A stretch of 64,000 nt of DNA, from positions 90,104-154,103 of the forward strand of contig NZ_AJXW01000020.1 in the NCBI RefSeq assembly GCF_000264375.1, given 5' to 3'. Each line of letters begins with the position of its first letter. Position 1 is the stretch's first letter. This stretch comes from Rhodanobacter thiooxydans LCS2. Its GTDB lineage: Bacteria > Pseudomonadota > Gammaproteobacteria > Xanthomonadales > Rhodanobacteraceae. The notes beneath the pieces are model-generated. The model was not told the origin of the DNA. It did not search any database and worked only from the letters and a program-made list of their open reading frames with translations. The translations under genes were made by a program, and so were the position numbers. Of this stretch, positions 1 to 10,267 are shown piece after piece.

Positions 1-1
1 G

Positions 2-283
2 ACCGGCTGCCCGGTGGTGTTCGACGCCACCCATTCGGTGCAGTTGCCGGGCGGGCAGGGCGCCAGCTCCGGCGGCCAGCGCGAGTTCGTGCCGGTGCTG
101 GCGCGTGCCGCGGTCGCGGTGGGCGTGGCCGGGCTGTTCGCCGAGACCCATCCCAACCCCAGCAAGGCGTTGTCCGACGGCCCGAACGCCTGGCCGCTGG
201 ACAAGATGGAGGCGCTGCTGGAAATCCTGATGGAGCTGGATGCCGTGACCAAGCGGCACCGCTTCCTCGAACAAGACGTTTAA
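2..283 (+). CDS. kdsA: 3-deoxy-D-manno-octulosonate 8-phosphate synthase, C-terminal part
   Basis: The gene is cut by the left edge; only the last 93 residues are present. The frame opens with [14 protein letters not shown], followed by [16 protein letters not shown] and [16 protein letters not shown]. These are hallmark segments of KdsA, which condenses phosphoenolpyruvate with arabinose 5-phosphate in the cytoplasm to make KDO-8-phosphate for lipid A/core synthesis. It lies directly upstream of eno, as in other Xanthomonadales. A palindromic repeat separates the two genes. Confidence 0.93.
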   Translation, partial: TGCPVVFDATHSVQLPGGQGASSGGQREFVPVLARAAVAVGVAGLFAETHPNPSKALSDGPNAWPLDKMEALLEILMELDAVTKRHRFLEQDV

Positions 284-290
284 CCACACC

Positions 291-385
291 TGTAGGAGCG
301 CGCTCGCGGGCGATGCCTTTTTGCCGGGATTTGGGATTCGGAAAAGCCAAGAGCAAAAGCATCGCCCGCGAGCGGGCTCCTACAA
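291..385. repeat. Intergenic palindromic element, family A copy 1
   Basis: Two arms of about 25 bp (TGTAGGAGCGCGCTCGCGGG at 291 and its near-complement ending CGGGCTCCTACA at 384) enclose a roughly 45-base loop. The arms differ at one position. A second copy with almost the same arms lies at 4628-4701. It sits between kdsA and eno and could fold in RNA, but no T-run follows, so it is not a typical terminator. Confidence 0.8.
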
Positions 386-403
386 GTTCAATTCAATTGC
401 TGA

Positions 404-1729
<1,326 letters not shown>

Positions 1730-1739
1730 ACGGTCGCCC

Positions 1740-2075
1740 ATGCTGCGCTGGATCACCCTGGCTCTGCTCCTGCTGCTGATCGGTCTGCAGCTGAAGCTAT
1801 GGACCGGCAGCGGCAGCATGCATGAGGTGGATGCCCTGCGCGTGGCGGTGAAGAAGCAGGCCGACGAGAACGCGAAGCTGCTGCAGCGCAACCAGGCGGT
1901 CGGTGCCGACGTGCTGGACCTGAAGCACGGCGACCAGGCGGTCGAGGCGCGTGCGCGCACCGAGCTGGGCCTGATCAAGCCGGGCGAGGTGTTCTACCAG
2001 GTGGTCGAGCAGCCGGCCCGCGCCGGCAGTGCGTTGCCGCCACCGCCGCCCGCCAAGCCTGCCGGGTCGCCATGA
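1740..2075 (+). CDS. ftsB: Cell division protein FtsB
   Basis: Small bitopic inner-membrane protein of the FtsQLB divisome subcomplex. The 111 residues show a very short cytoplasmic tail, one membrane span at about residues 4-20 (LALLLLLIGLQL), then a periplasmic heptad-rich stretch (about 28-65, with QADENAKLLQRN) typical of a coiled coil. The family segment ARTELGLIKPGEVFYQVV follows. The C-terminus is rich in proline and alanine. It sits between eno and ispD, the standard position, and its stop codon region overlaps the ispD start by 4 nt, implying translational coupling. Confidence 0.92.
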   Translation: MLRWITLALLLLLIGLQLKLWTGSGSMHEVDALRVAVKKQADENAKLLQRNQAVGADVLDLKHGDQAVEARARTELGLIKPGEVFYQVVEQPARAGSALPPPPPAKPAGSP

Positions 2076-2767
2076 GCGCGCCGGCGCTGTGGTGCGTGGT
2101 GCCCGCCGCGGGGCGCGGCGCCCGGGTCGGCGGTGACTGCCCGAAACAATACCTGCCGCTGGCCGGGCGGCCATTGATCGCGCACACGCTGGAACGGCTG
2201 GCCGCGCATCCGCGGATCGGCGGCCTGCTGGTGACGCTGGCCGCCGGCGACGCGCACTGGCCCGGCATCGACAGGCTCAATGGCAAGCCGGTGCTGACCG
2301 CAGTCGGCGGCGCCGAGCGCAGCGATTCGGTACTGGCCGGGATCGATGCCTTGCCGGCATCGGTGGGCGCGGACGACTTCGTGCTGGTGCACGATGCCGC
2401 GCGGCCCTGCGTGCGGCTGGCCGACATCGCCAAGCTGATCGAACTGGTCGGCGCCGGTGACGGCGGCCTGCTCGGTGCGCCGCTGCGCGACACGCTGAAG
2501 CGGGCGGATGCGGCCGGGTGCAGCGCGCTGACCGAGCCGCGCGATCAGCGCTGGCGTGCCTTCACGCCGCAGATGTTCCGCCGTGGTCAACTGGCGACGG
2601 CGTTGCGCGAGGCGGCACGGCGCGGCGTGAACGTCAGCGACGAGGCGATGGCGATGGAGCAGGCCGGTTTTGCGCCGCTGCTGGTCGAAGGTGCCGAGGA
2701 CAACATCAAGGTGACCACGGCGGCGGATTTCGCGCTGGCCGAGTTCCTGCTTTCCAGGACGACGTGA
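2072..2767 (+). CDS. ispD: 2-C-methyl-D-erythritol 4-phosphate cytidylyltransferase
   Basis: Third enzyme of the non-mevalonate (MEP) isoprenoid pathway; transfers CMP from CTP to methylerythritol phosphate. The 231-residue protein carries the nucleotide-binding N-terminus [13 protein letters not shown] with PKQYLPL, then [24 protein letters not shown] and the C-terminal AMAMEQAG...[20 protein letters not shown], all typical of IspD. It overlaps ftsB upstream (ATGA) and ispF downstream (TGATG), so ftsB-ispD-ispF are likely one transcript with coupled translation. Confidence 0.97.
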   Translation: MSAPALWCVVPAAGRGARVGGDCPKQYLPLAGRPLIAHTLERLAAHPRIGGLLVTLAAGDAHWPGIDRLNGKPVLTAVGGAERSDSVLAGIDALPASVGADDFVLVHDAARPCVRLADIAKLIELVGAGDGGLLGAPLRDTLKRADAAGCSALTEPRDQRWRAFTPQMFRRGQLATALREAARRGVNVSDEAMAMEQAGFAPLLVEGAEDNIKVTTAADFALAEFLLSRTT

Positions 2768-3240
2768 TGCGCATAGGACAGGGTTTCGACGTACATGCAT
2801 TCGGCGAGGGCGACCACGTCACCCTCGGCGGCGTGCGTGTGCCGCATCGCCGCGGCGTGGTGGCGCACTCGGACGGCGACGTGGTGATCCACGCGCTGTG
2901 CGACGCGATCTTCGGCGCGCTGGCGCTGGGCGACATCGGCCAGCACTTCCCGCCCACCGACGAGCGCTGGCGCGGCGCCGACAGCCGCCAGTTCCTGCGC
3001 CACGCGGCGATGCTGATGGCGCAGCACGGCTACACGCTGGGCAACGCCGATGTCACCGTGATCGGCGAAGCGCCGAAGGTCGGGCCGCACGCGCAGGCGA
3101 TGCGCGGGAACCTCGCTGCCGACCTGGAATGCGAAATCGGCCGCATCAGCATCAAGGCCACCACTACCGAGAATCTCGGCTTCTGCGGCCGCGGCGAGGG
3201 CATTGCCGCGCAGGCATGCGTCCTGCTGGAACGCCTGTGA
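2767..3240 (+). CDS. ispF: 2-C-methyl-D-erythritol 2,4-cyclodiphosphate synthase
   Basis: Cyclises the CDP-methylerythritol phosphate intermediate, releasing CMP, in the MEP pathway. The 157-residue length is normal for this trimeric zinc enzyme. Metal and substrate motifs are visible: GQGFDVHAF near the N-terminus (metal Asp/His pair), [29 protein letters not shown], and the C-terminal [19 protein letters not shown]. The ATG at 2767 overlaps the last base of the ispD stop. The reading frame extends further upstream within ispD, but the family N-terminus begins at this ATG. Confidence 0.97.
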   Translation: MRIGQGFDVHAFGEGDHVTLGGVRVPHRRGVVAHSDGDVVIHALCDAIFGALALGDIGQHFPPTDERWRGADSRQFLRHAAMLMAQHGYTLGNADVTVIGEAPKVGPHAQAMRGNLAADLECEIGRISIKATTTENLGFCGRGEGIAAQACVLLERL

Positions 3241-4631
3241 CCGAGCTGGAAGCCCGCAGCGCCGCAAGCCGGCTGCACGACCAGCTCGAAACCATCGTCG
3301 ACCTGCTGCACCGGCATGAGGAGGACGGCCGCCTGCCGGCCGAGGTGCTGGCGGACCTGCGCCAGCAGCTGGACGAGCTGCACCCGGCCGACATCGCCTT
3401 CATCCTCGAATCGCTGCCGCTGGACGACCGCCTCGCGGTTTGGCAGCTGGTGAAGGCCGACCGCGACGGCGAGATCCTGCTGGAAGTCTCCGACGCGGTG
3501 CGCGAGTCGCTGATCGCGGACATGGACCGCCACGAGATCCTCGCCGCGATCGAGCCGCTGGACGCGGACGAGCTGGCCGACCTGGTCGAGGACCTGCCCA
3601 CCGCGGTGCTGCCGGAGCTGATGGCCAGCCTGGACACGCAGCAGCGCGAGCAGGTGCAGTCGGCGCTGTCCTACGAGGAGGACCAGGTCGGCGCGCTGAT
3701 GGACTTCGAGATGGTTACCATCCGCGAGGACGTCAGTCTGGAGGTGGTGCTGCGCTACCTGCGGCGCTTCGACGAGCTGCCTGCGCAGACCGACAAGCTG
3801 TTCGTGATCAACCACGACAACCTGCTTACCGGCGTGCTGCCGCTGCACTGGCTGCTGGTGAACCCGCCGGAAAAAATGGTCAGCGCGGTGATGGCGCCGG
3901 ACGTCAACACCTTCCATCCCACCGACGACGCGTACGACGTGGCGCAGGCGTTCGAGCGCTACGACCTGGTGACCGCGCCGGTGGTCGACGAGCGCGGCCA
4001 CCTGATCGGCCGCATCACCATCGACGCCATGGTCGACGTGATCCGCGAGGAAGGCGAGAGCGAAGCGCTCAGTCGCGGCGGCCTGCGCGAAGAGGAAGAT
4101 ATCTTCGCCTCGGTGTGGGCTTCGCTGAAGAATCGCTGGGCGTGGCTGGCGATCAACCTGGTCACTGCCTTCATCGCCTCGCGCGTGATCGGCCTGTTCG
4201 AGGGCTCGATCGAGCGGCTGGTGGCGCTGGCCGCCTTGATGCCGATCGTGGCCGGCATCGGCGGCAACTCCGGCAACCAGACCACCACCATGATCGTGCG
4301 CGCGTTGGCGCTGAACCAGATCACCGCCGAGAGCGCGAAGCGGTTGTGGCGCAAGGAGCTGACCGTGTCGCTGCTGAACGGGCTGGTCTGGGGCGGGGTG
4401 ATCGGTGTTGTCGCGTGGCTGCTGTACGACAGTGTCTCGCTGGGCCTGGTGATGACCGCGGCGATGACGCTGAACCTGCTGCTGGCGGCGTTCGCCGGCG
4501 TCGGCATTCCGGTGCTGATGACGAAGTTCGGCCGTGACCCGGCGCTGGGTTCCAGCGTGCTGATCACCGCGATGACCGACAGCGGCGGCTTTTTCATTTT
4601 CCTCGGCCTGGCCACGATCTTCCTGATGTAG
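3237..4631 (+). CDS. mgtE: Magnesium transporter MgtE
   Basis: Inner-membrane Mg2+ channel/transporter. The 464 residues follow the MgtE order: an acidic superhelical N-domain (about 25-130), two CBS domains (about 135-260, including [15 protein letters not shown] and [26 protein letters not shown]), a linker helix, and a five-helix membrane domain with [28 protein letters not shown] near its centre. The start is a GTG at 3237 overlapping the ispF stop by 4 nt; no in-frame ATG fits. The TAG stop lies inside the arm of palindrome family A. In related genomes ispF is commonly next to truD, so mgtE looks inserted here, though its base composition is like the neighbours. Confidence 0.93.
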   Translation: MTELEARSAASRLHDQLETIVDLLHRHEEDGRLPAEVLADLRQQLDELHPADIAFILESLPLDDRLAVWQLVKADRDGEILLEVSDAVRESLIADMDRHEILAAIEPLDADELADLVEDLPTAVLPELMASLDTQQREQVQSALSYEEDQVGALMDFEMVTIREDVSLEVVLRYLRRFDELPAQTDKLFVINHDNLLTGVLPLHWLLVNPPEKMVSAVMAPDVNTFHPTDDAYDVAQAFERYDLVTAPVVDERGHLIGRITIDAMVDVIREEGESEALSRGGLREEEDIFASVWASLKNRWAWLAINLVTAFIASRVIGLFEGSIERLVALAALMPIVAGIGGNSGNQTTTMIVRALALNQITAESAKRLWRKELTVSLLNGLVWGGVIGVVAWLLYDSVSLGLVMTAAMTLNLLLAAFAGVGIPVLMTKFGRDPALGSSVLITAMTDSGGFFIFLGLATIFLM

Positions 4632-4701
4632 GAGCCCGCTGGCGGGCGATGCTCTTAGCGGGGCTTCAAAGCAAGAGCATCGCCCGCCAGCGGGCTCCTA
4701 C
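4628..4701. repeat. Intergenic palindromic element, family A copy 2
   Basis: Arms of about 27 bp, perfect by eye (GTAGGAGCCCGCTGGCGGGC at the left, its complement ending at 4701), enclose a short loop. It is nearly identical to the arms at 291-385. The mgtE TAG stop (4629-4631) is the TAG of the left arm, and the right arm ends 34 nt before the truD start. Confidence 0.85.
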
Positions 4702-4735
4702 CGGAGATGCAGCCGTCCACCCACAGGATTTCGAC

Positions 4736-5752
4736 GTGCAAGAACTTCCCCATGCCTTCGGCGAACCGCCCCTGACTGGCCGCCTGCGCGCCGCCCCCGA
4801 GGATTTCCAGGTCGAGGAGATCCTCGGCTACGACGCCGACGGCAGCGGCGAGCACGCCCTGCTGTGGGTGGAGAAGCGCGGCGCGAACACCGACTGGGTG
4901 GCGCGGGAGCTGGCGAAGTTCGCTGGCGTGCCGCCGGTCGCGGTGGGCTACGCGGGGCTGAAGGATCGCCACGCGGTGACCCGCCAGACGTTCTCGGTAC
5001 AGCTGGCGGGCAAGCCCGATCCGGACTGGTCGGCTTTCCCGCATGTCGAAGTGAAGGTGCTGGCGGCGACGCGGCATTCACGCAAGCTCAAGCGCGGCGC
5101 GCTGCGCGGCAACCGTTTCGTGCTGGTGCTGCGCGAGGTGACGGGCGACCGCGCCGCGGCCGATCGCGTGCTCGAACAGATCGCCGCGCGCGGCGTACCG
5201 AATTATTTCGGCGAGCAGCGCTTTGGTCGCGAAGGCGGCAACGTGGCGCAGGCGCGGGAGATGTTCGCCGGTCGCAGGGTTGATCGCGACAAGCGCAGCT
5301 TCCTGCTCTCGGCGGCCCGGTCGCACATCTTCAATGGCGTGCTTGCCGCACGCGTGGAGCAGGGCGCCTGGGACTCGCCACTGGATGGCGAGATATGGTC
5401 GCTCGCCGGCTCGCGCTCCTGGTTCGGCCCGGAGCCGTTCAGCGAGGCGTTGGCCGAGCGGCTGGCGCGCGCGGACATCCATCCCTCCGGCCCGCTGTGG
5501 GGCCAGGGCGAACCGCCGAGCCAGGGTGAGGCTGGCGCACTGGAACGCGAGATCGCTGCGGGGAACAGCGACCTGACCGCCGGCCTCGCGGCAGCACGCA
5601 TGGATCAGGAACGCCGCCCGCTGCGGCTGCTGCCGAAGGACCTGCGCTGGCGCTGGCTGCACGACGATGCGCTGGAGCTGTCGTTCGAGTTGCCGGCGGG
5701 CGCGTATGCCACGGTGGTGGTGCGCGAGCTGGCCTCATCGACTGCTGCTTGA
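4736..5752 (+). CDS. truD: tRNA pseudouridine(13) synthase TruD
   Basis: Isomerises U13 of tRNA-Glu to pseudouridine. The 338-residue protein begins with PHAFGEPPLTGRLRAAPEDFQVEEIL. It carries the catalytic segment GYAGLKDRHAVTRQ, in which Asp77 aligns with the TruD catalytic aspartate, followed by LKRGALRGNRFVLVLR and the insertion domain with NYFGEQRFGREGGN. I chose the GTG at 4736 because it has AGGA eight bases upstream and matches the family N-terminus. An earlier in-frame start would begin inside the palindrome. Its 3' end overlaps the convergent gene by 18 bp. Confidence 0.95.
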   Translation: MQELPHAFGEPPLTGRLRAAPEDFQVEEILGYDADGSGEHALLWVEKRGANTDWVARELAKFAGVPPVAVGYAGLKDRHAVTRQTFSVQLAGKPDPDWSAFPHVEVKVLAATRHSRKLKRGALRGNRFVLVLREVTGDRAAADRVLEQIAARGVPNYFGEQRFGREGGNVAQAREMFAGRRVDRDKRSFLLSAARSHIFNGVLAARVEQGAWDSPLDGEIWSLAGSRSWFGPEPFSEALAERLARADIHPSGPLWGQGEPPSQGEAGALEREIAAGNSDLTAGLAAARMDQERRPLRLLPKDLRWRWLHDDALELSFELPAGAYATVVVRELASSTAA

Positions 5753-6370
5753 ACCGGTAACCGGCGCGATGCGCTGCATGACCTTGCCGTCACCGTCCAG
5801 GAAGGTCAGGCTCGGCGCGCCCGTATCGGGCACCTCCAGCAACAGTCGTTTATGCCCGGCGCCGTCCATCAAGGCGAGCCTGGCGACACCGTCATCATCA
5901 CGTCCCACCCAGATGCGCCGATATCCTTGTCCGTTTTGCTGGCTGTCCGATACGGCCAGGCCGGCCATGCGGTCCTCGTGGTCGTCCACGCCGAGCAGCT
6001 GGACGACCTGGTTGGCGTTGTAGCGGTCGAACGACAGGCTGCCGCCGGAATCCACCACTTCGCCCCTGGCGTTGCGATGCCCGCCGAAGATCAGGCCGCC
6101 GGTCTCCGAGCCTTCGTCGTTGTAGAACAGCATGCCCGCCTGCGGGCGGTCGAAGGCTTGTTCGTGACCTTTCACGATGATGCCCGGCAGACGGGCGTGG
6201 TTGGAGATCACCATGCGCAGCGTGCCGTCGGGCTCGACGATGTTGATGCGTTGCACGTCCAGCGTGTCGAACTTCGTCCGCGAGACGGCGGCACCCAGGA
6301 CCGTGGCGGCGAAGACGGCGGTAAGCACGCCGGAATAGATCATCAGGAAACGTTGGCCAGGCGGGCGCAT
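5735..6370 (-). CDS. Hypothetical membrane-anchored protein
   Basis: A 211-residue protein I do not recognise. An N-terminal hydrophobic segment (about residues 8-28, FLMIYSGVLTAVFAATVLGAA) could be an uncleaved signal anchor, placing the rest in the periplasm. The remainder is rich in Gly and Asp with repeated short beta-strand-like units (NIVEPDGTLRMVIS, RIWVGRDDDGVARLALMDG, PSLTFLDGDGKVMQRI), suggesting a beta-rich fold. Cysteines are absent. It is convergent with truD and the last 18 bp overlap it. Function cannot be inferred from the context. Confidence 0.7.
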   Translation of the reverse strand: MRPPGQRFLMIYSGVLTAVFAATVLGAAVSRTKFDTLDVQRINIVEPDGTLRMVISNHARLPGIIVKGHEQAFDRPQAGMLFYNDEGSETGGLIFGGHRNARGEVVDSGGSLSFDRYNANQVVQLLGVDDHEDRMAGLAVSDSQQNGQGYRRIWVGRDDDGVARLALMDGAGHKRLLLEVPDTGAPSLTFLDGDGKVMQRIAPVTGSSSSR

Positions 6371-6416
6371 GGGAGATCCTCGTTGGTGGCGCGATGGTCC
6401 GGGTGTGCCAGGAAAG

Positions 6417-6965
6417 TCAGCTCGAACGCAGCAGCACGATCACCGCGCCGGCGCCACCCAGCGCCGGCCGCGCCGAGGCGAACGCGATCACGTCGTCGCG
6501 CCGGCGCAGCAGGCGGTCGGTAAGGCCTTTCAACACCGGTCCAGCGGCTTTCGAGCGCAGACCCTTGCCGTGCACGATGCGCACGCAGCGCAGGCCGTGC
6601 TGCTTCGCCTCGGCCAGGAAGGCGACGATGCTGGCCTGCGCGGCGGCGGCGTTCATCTGGTGCAGGTCGAGGTCGTCCTGCACGCTGAACTGACCGCGCT
6701 TGAGCTGGCGCAGCAGCTTCGGCGGGTAGCCGTCGCGCAGATAACCCAACTCTTCACCTACTTCGAGCAGGGCCGGGTCGAACGCCATGTCCAGCAGTTC
6801 GCCGGGCACCGCGGCCTCGTCCGCGTCCAGCATGTGCGGGTGCGGTGCGGGTTTCGCTGCCGCCGGCGGCGCCGGCACCGGAGCCAGCGGGCGCACGTCG
6901 CCGATCGCTTCGCGGAACAGGCGGCTGTCGTCGTCATCGACCGGTGCAGATGGGCGGCGCTTCAT
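6417..6965 (-). CDS. Smr-domain protein (Smr/MutS2 C-terminal family)
   Basis: The C-terminal half (about residues 95-182) is an Smr domain, shown by the DLDLHQMNAAAA motif, RCVRIVHGKGLRSKAAGPVLKG, and the closing GGAGAVIVLLRS. This family has members with DNA- or RNA-nicking activity (MutS2, SmrA/SmrB). The N-terminal 60 residues are proline/alanine-rich and probably disordered, as in the YdaL/SmrA type. Length 182 residues. It is transcribed in the same direction as the preceding unknown gene, 46 nt away, and divergent from surE. Whether it acts on ribosomes like SmrB cannot be told from sequence alone. Confidence 0.88.
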   Translation of the reverse strand: MKRRPSAPVDDDDSRLFREAIGDVRPLAPVPAPPAAAKPAPHPHMLDADEAAVPGELLDMAFDPALLEVGEELGYLRDGYPPKLLRQLKRGQFSVQDDLDLHQMNAAAAQASIVAFLAEAKQHGLRCVRIVHGKGLRSKAAGPVLKGLTDRLLRRRDDVIAFASARPALGGAGAVIVLLRSS

Positions 6966-7116
6966 GTCTGCATGCTAAGTCAAAGCACGTGCGTGGCGGG
7001 AAAGCGGATACACGCGATGTGAAACCCACGCCGCGCTCCGGTAAACTCGGCGGTTGTGGCGCGCACCGTGGGGTCATGGACCATGCGTGTCTGCAATCAG
7101 CTTTCGACGGAGCATC

Positions 7117-7914
7117 ATGCGAGTTCTGGTCAGCAACGACGATGGCGTGGATGCAACTGGCATCCGCGTGCTTGCCGAACGTCTCGGCGAAGTGGCCCAG
7201 GTGACGGTGGTGGCGCCCGACCGCGACCGCTCCGGCGCCAGCAATTCGCTGACCCTCGATGCGCCGCTGCGCGTGCTGCCGATGGGCAACGGCTACTACC
7301 GGGTGGCCGGCACGCCCACCGATTGCGTGCACCTGGCGTTGTCCGGCCTGCTGGACGAAGAGCCCGACATGGTCGTCTCCGGCATCAACAATTCGGCCAA
7401 CCTGGGCGACGATGTGATCTATTCCGGCACGGTGTCGGCGGCGATGGAAGGGCGCTTCCTCGGCTTGCCGGCGGTTGCGGTGTCGCTGGTCAGCCACGAC
7501 CACAAGGGCGTCCACTACGACTCGGCGGCGAAGGCGGTGTTGCTGCTGATGCAGCGGCTGCTGGTCGATCCGCTGCCGGCCGACACCATCCTCAACGTCA
7601 ACGTGCCGGACCGGCCGTGGGCGGAAATCGAAGGCTTCGAGGTCACCCGGCTCGGCCGCCGCCATCGTGCGGCGCCGTGCATCGCGCAGACCGATCCGCG
7701 CGGGCGGCCGATCTGGTGGATCGGTCCGGCCGGCGAAGTGGACGATGCCGGCCCCGGCACCGATTTCAATGCGGTGCGGCGCGGCTTCGTTTCCGTCACG
7801 CCGATCCATGTCGACCTGACCCGCTTCCAGGCGCTGGAAAAAGTCAGCAGCTGGATGCAGCCGCTGGGCGACGCCATGGCGGCAGGCCGCGCCAGCGACG
7901 ATGAGGCGGCCTGA
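7117..7914 (+). CDS. surE: 5'/3'-nucleotidase SurE
   Basis: Metal-dependent nucleoside monophosphatase with exopolyphosphatase activity, linked to stationary-phase survival. The 265 residues start with [16 protein letters not shown], in which the adjacent aspartates bind the metal, followed by [27 protein letters not shown] and [26 protein letters not shown]. These are near-diagnostic SurE blocks. The frame is open further upstream, but the family start is the ATG at 7117. It is the first gene of surE-pcm-yqaA-nlpD, with pcm 3 nt after its stop. Confidence 0.97.
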   Translation: MRVLVSNDDGVDATGIRVLAERLGEVAQVTVVAPDRDRSGASNSLTLDAPLRVLPMGNGYYRVAGTPTDCVHLALSGLLDEEPDMVVSGINNSANLGDDVIYSGTVSAAMEGRFLGLPAVAVSLVSHDHKGVHYDSAAKAVLLLMQRLLVDPLPADTILNVNVPDRPWAEIEGFEVTRLGRRHRAAPCIAQTDPRGRPIWWIGPAGEVDDAGPGTDFNAVRRGFVSVTPIHVDLTRFQALEKVSSWMQPLGDAMAAGRASDDEAA

Positions 7915-7917
7915 GCC

Positions 7918-8598
7918 ATGACCACGTATCCATTGTCCGCCGCGGACCTGAAGGGCGAGGGGATGACCTCGCAGCGCGCACGCGATCGCCTGGTGGCGGT
8001 GCTGCAGGACAGCGGCATCCGCGATCCGCGGGTGATCGAGGTGATCCGCAACCTGCCGCGCCATCACTTCATCGATCAGGCGCTGCATTCGCGCGCCTAT
8101 GAGAACGACGCATTGCCGATCGGCCACGGCCAGACCATCTCGCAACCATGGGTGGTGGCGCGCATGACCGAGGCGCTGCTGGAGTTCGGCGTGCCGCAGA
8201 AGGTGCTGGAGATCGGTACCGGCTCGGGCTACCAGGCCGCGGTGCTGGCGGCGCTGGTGCCGCAGGTGTTCACCGTGGAGCGGATCGAGGCCCTGCTGCG
8301 CCAGGCACGCCGGCGCTTCCGCCAGCTCGGCCTGACCAACCTGCGTTCGCGCTACGACGACGGCAAGCTCGGCTGGCCGGACGAGGCGCCATTCGACGCG
8401 ATCATCCTCACCGCCGCCGGCGACACCATTCCCACCCGCATACTCGATCAGCTCAGCCCCACCGGCGTGCTGGTGGCACCGGTCGGTTCGCCCAGCCGGC
8501 AGACCCTGATCCGCATGCGCGGCGATGGCCACGGCGATTTCATCCAGGAGGAACTGGGCGCGGTCAGTTTCGTACCGCTGCTGGGCGGGATCGGCTGA
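7918..8598 (+). CDS. pcm: Protein-L-isoaspartate O-methyltransferase
   Basis: SAM-dependent repair enzyme that methylates isoaspartyl residues in aged proteins. The 226-residue protein has MTSQRARDRLVAVL, the PRHHFIDQALHSRAYENDALPIGHGQTISQPWVVARM block, and the SAM-binding KVLEIGTGSGYQAAVLA, followed by FDAIILTAAGD. All are standard Pcm features. It starts three bases after surE and its stop overlaps the yqaA start (TGATG), so translation is coupled. The surE-pcm pair is classical in gammaproteobacteria. Confidence 0.97.
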   Translation: MTTYPLSAADLKGEGMTSQRARDRLVAVLQDSGIRDPRVIEVIRNLPRHHFIDQALHSRAYENDALPIGHGQTISQPWVVARMTEALLEFGVPQKVLEIGTGSGYQAAVLAALVPQVFTVERIEALLRQARRRFRQLGLTNLRSRYDDGKLGWPDEAPFDAIILTAAGDTIPTRILDQLSPTGVLVAPVGSPSRQTLIRMRGDGHGDFIQEELGAVSFVPLLGGIG

Positions 8599-9206
8599 TG
8601 CGCCTGTTCGGAGCACTTTATGCGCGTGCGCTGAGCTGGGCACGCGAGCCGAGGGCGCTGTACTACCTGGCCGGGCTGAGCTTCGTCGAATCGTTCATCT
8701 TTCCGATTCCGCCGGAAGCGATGCTGGCGCCGATGATGCTGGGCAAGCGCCACAAGGCGTTCTTCTTCGCCAATCTCAGCCTGCTGTTCTCGCTGCTCGG
8801 CGCACTGGTGGGCTATATGCTCGGGCATTGGGCGTTCCATGCCCTGCGCCCGGTGCTGGATGCGCTGCACCTGCTGGCGCCGATCGAGCAGGGCGTGGCG
8901 ACCCTGAGCCGGCAGATGGTCGAGCATCGCTGGGGCATGTACGGCGTGCTGATCCTGGCGGCGTTGCAGCCGGTGGTGCCGATGAAGTTCGTTACCTGGG
9001 CCTGCGGCATCATCGGCGTGCCGATCCTGCCGTTCCTGCTCTGCATCGGCCTGGGCCGCGGCAAGCGCGTGTGGCTGCTGGCGCTGCTGATTCGCCTGGT
9101 CGGCGAGCGTGCCGAACGGATCCTGCACGAAAACATCGAGCGGATCGGCTGGGCCGCCCTGGTGTTGCTGGCCTTGCTGCTGGGGTGGTGGTTCTGGTTG
9201 CACTGA
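8598..9206 (+). CDS. yqaA: YqaA/DedA-family membrane protein (SNARE-associated domain)
   Basis: Polytopic inner-membrane protein of 202 residues with about four to five hydrophobic segments. It carries the DedA/VTT-type block GLSFVESFIFPIPPEAMLAPMMLG, a later ALVGYMLG segment, and PVVPMKFVTWACGIIGVP near the middle. DedA relatives affect membrane lipid homeostasis and proton motive force; the function of the YqaA branch is not firmly known. It is located between pcm and nlpD as in other xanthomonads, and overlaps pcm by one base. Confidence 0.85.
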   Translation: MRLFGALYARALSWAREPRALYYLAGLSFVESFIFPIPPEAMLAPMMLGKRHKAFFFANLSLLFSLLGALVGYMLGHWAFHALRPVLDALHLLAPIEQGVATLSRQMVEHRWGMYGVLILAALQPVVPMKFVTWACGIIGVPILPFLLCIGLGRGKRVWLLALLIRLVGERAERILHENIERIGWAALVLLALLLGWWFWLH

Positions 9207-9232
9207 GCCCGCGTGGCACGCAGCGCCGTCGC

Positions 9233-10252
9233 ATGAAAAAGCCTGCCTGCCTCGGTATGCTGGTGCGCATGGACCGATATCTTTCGTGCTGTGCCATCCT
9301 CGCTGCGACTCTGCTGCTTGCCGGTTGCGGCACCATGCGCAGCTCGGTCGTGGTGGAGCCGACGGCCGGCGCCTACAGCGTGCACCGTCCCGCCGCTGTT
9401 GCCGCGACGCCGGCCCGCGCGCCGGTTCCCGGCAGCAGCTATGCGGTCATGAAGGGCGACACCCTGTATTCGATCGCGTTCCGCCAGGGCGTGGACTTCC
9501 GCGATCTGGCGCAATGGAACGGCATCGCCGCGCCGTACACGATCTGGCCCGGTCAGCGGCTGACGCTTTCGCCGCCAGCCAGGGCTGCCGCTGCACCGGT
9601 GGCGGTCACGCGCGGCCATGCCGGTGCTGCACCCACGGCGTCAGCGCCGGCGAACTCGGCGCCGGTGTTCGAGCCGATCGCGCCGGGCGCGCCGCCCGCC
9701 CGTTCATCCACATCGCCGAGCGCGCCGGTCGCCGCCACGGCGAGCGTGCCGCCGTCGGCAAAGCCGGCCGTGCCCGCCGCGGCGGCGACGTCGGTGGTGC
9801 CGGTGGCCGGCGTGCCGATGGCTGCGCCGGCGACCTTGCCGCCGCCGGCGCCTGCGGCAGCGGGCGTTTCACGCGTGACCAGCGGCGTACAGTGGCGCTG
9901 GCCCGCGAATGGCAACCTGGTGGGCCGCTTCCAGAGCGGCGATGCGATTCCCGGCATCGAGATCGCCGGCAAGTCCGGCGACGTGGTGCGCGCCGCCGCT
10001 GATGGCGTGGTGGTGTACAGCGGCAACGGCCTGGTCGGCTACGGCGAGCTGGTGATCATCAAGCACAATGACAGCTTCCTGTCCGCCTACGGCCACAACC
10101 GCAAGCGCCTGGTCAAGGAAGGTCAGCGGGTCAGCATGGGCCAGCAGATTGCCGAGATGGGTTCGACCGGTACCACCCGCGACGAGCTGGGATTCCAGAT
10201 TCGCAAGGACGGCAATCCGGTCGATCCGCTGGGCTACCTGCCGCCGCGTTGA
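9233..10252 (+). CDS. nlpD: NlpD-like LysM/M23 lipoprotein (probable amidase activator)
   Basis: Outer-membrane lipoprotein candidate: signal peptide with lipobox LLAGC (Cys32 if the ATG at 9233 is used; the ATG at 9269 is an alternative, giving a shorter signal). A LysM domain follows (about 75-115, YAVMKGDTLYSIAFRQGVDF...IWPGQRLTL), then a long Ala/Pro-rich linker and a C-terminal M23 (LytM) domain. The M23 domain lacks the catalytic set: the first metal motif reads PGIEIAG, and the HxH motif is replaced by ELGFQIR. One histidine remains in SAYGHNRK. As in E. coli NlpD, it therefore probably activates an amidase (AmiC type) rather than cutting peptidoglycan. No rpoS follows. Confidence 0.93.
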   Translation: MKKPACLGMLVRMDRYLSCCAILAATLLLAGCGTMRSSVVVEPTAGAYSVHRPAAVAATPARAPVPGSSYAVMKGDTLYSIAFRQGVDFRDLAQWNGIAAPYTIWPGQRLTLSPPARAAAAPVAVTRGHAGAAPTASAPANSAPVFEPIAPGAPPARSSTSPSAPVAATASVPPSAKPAVPAAAATSVVPVAGVPMAAPATLPPPAPAAAGVSRVTSGVQWRWPANGNLVGRFQSGDAIPGIEIAGKSGDVVRAAADGVVVYSGNGLVGYGELVIIKHNDSFLSAYGHNRKRLVKEGQRVSMGQQIAEMGSTGTTRDELGFQIRKDGNPVDPLGYLPPR

Positions 10253-10267
10253 TCGCGGTGGCAGCGG

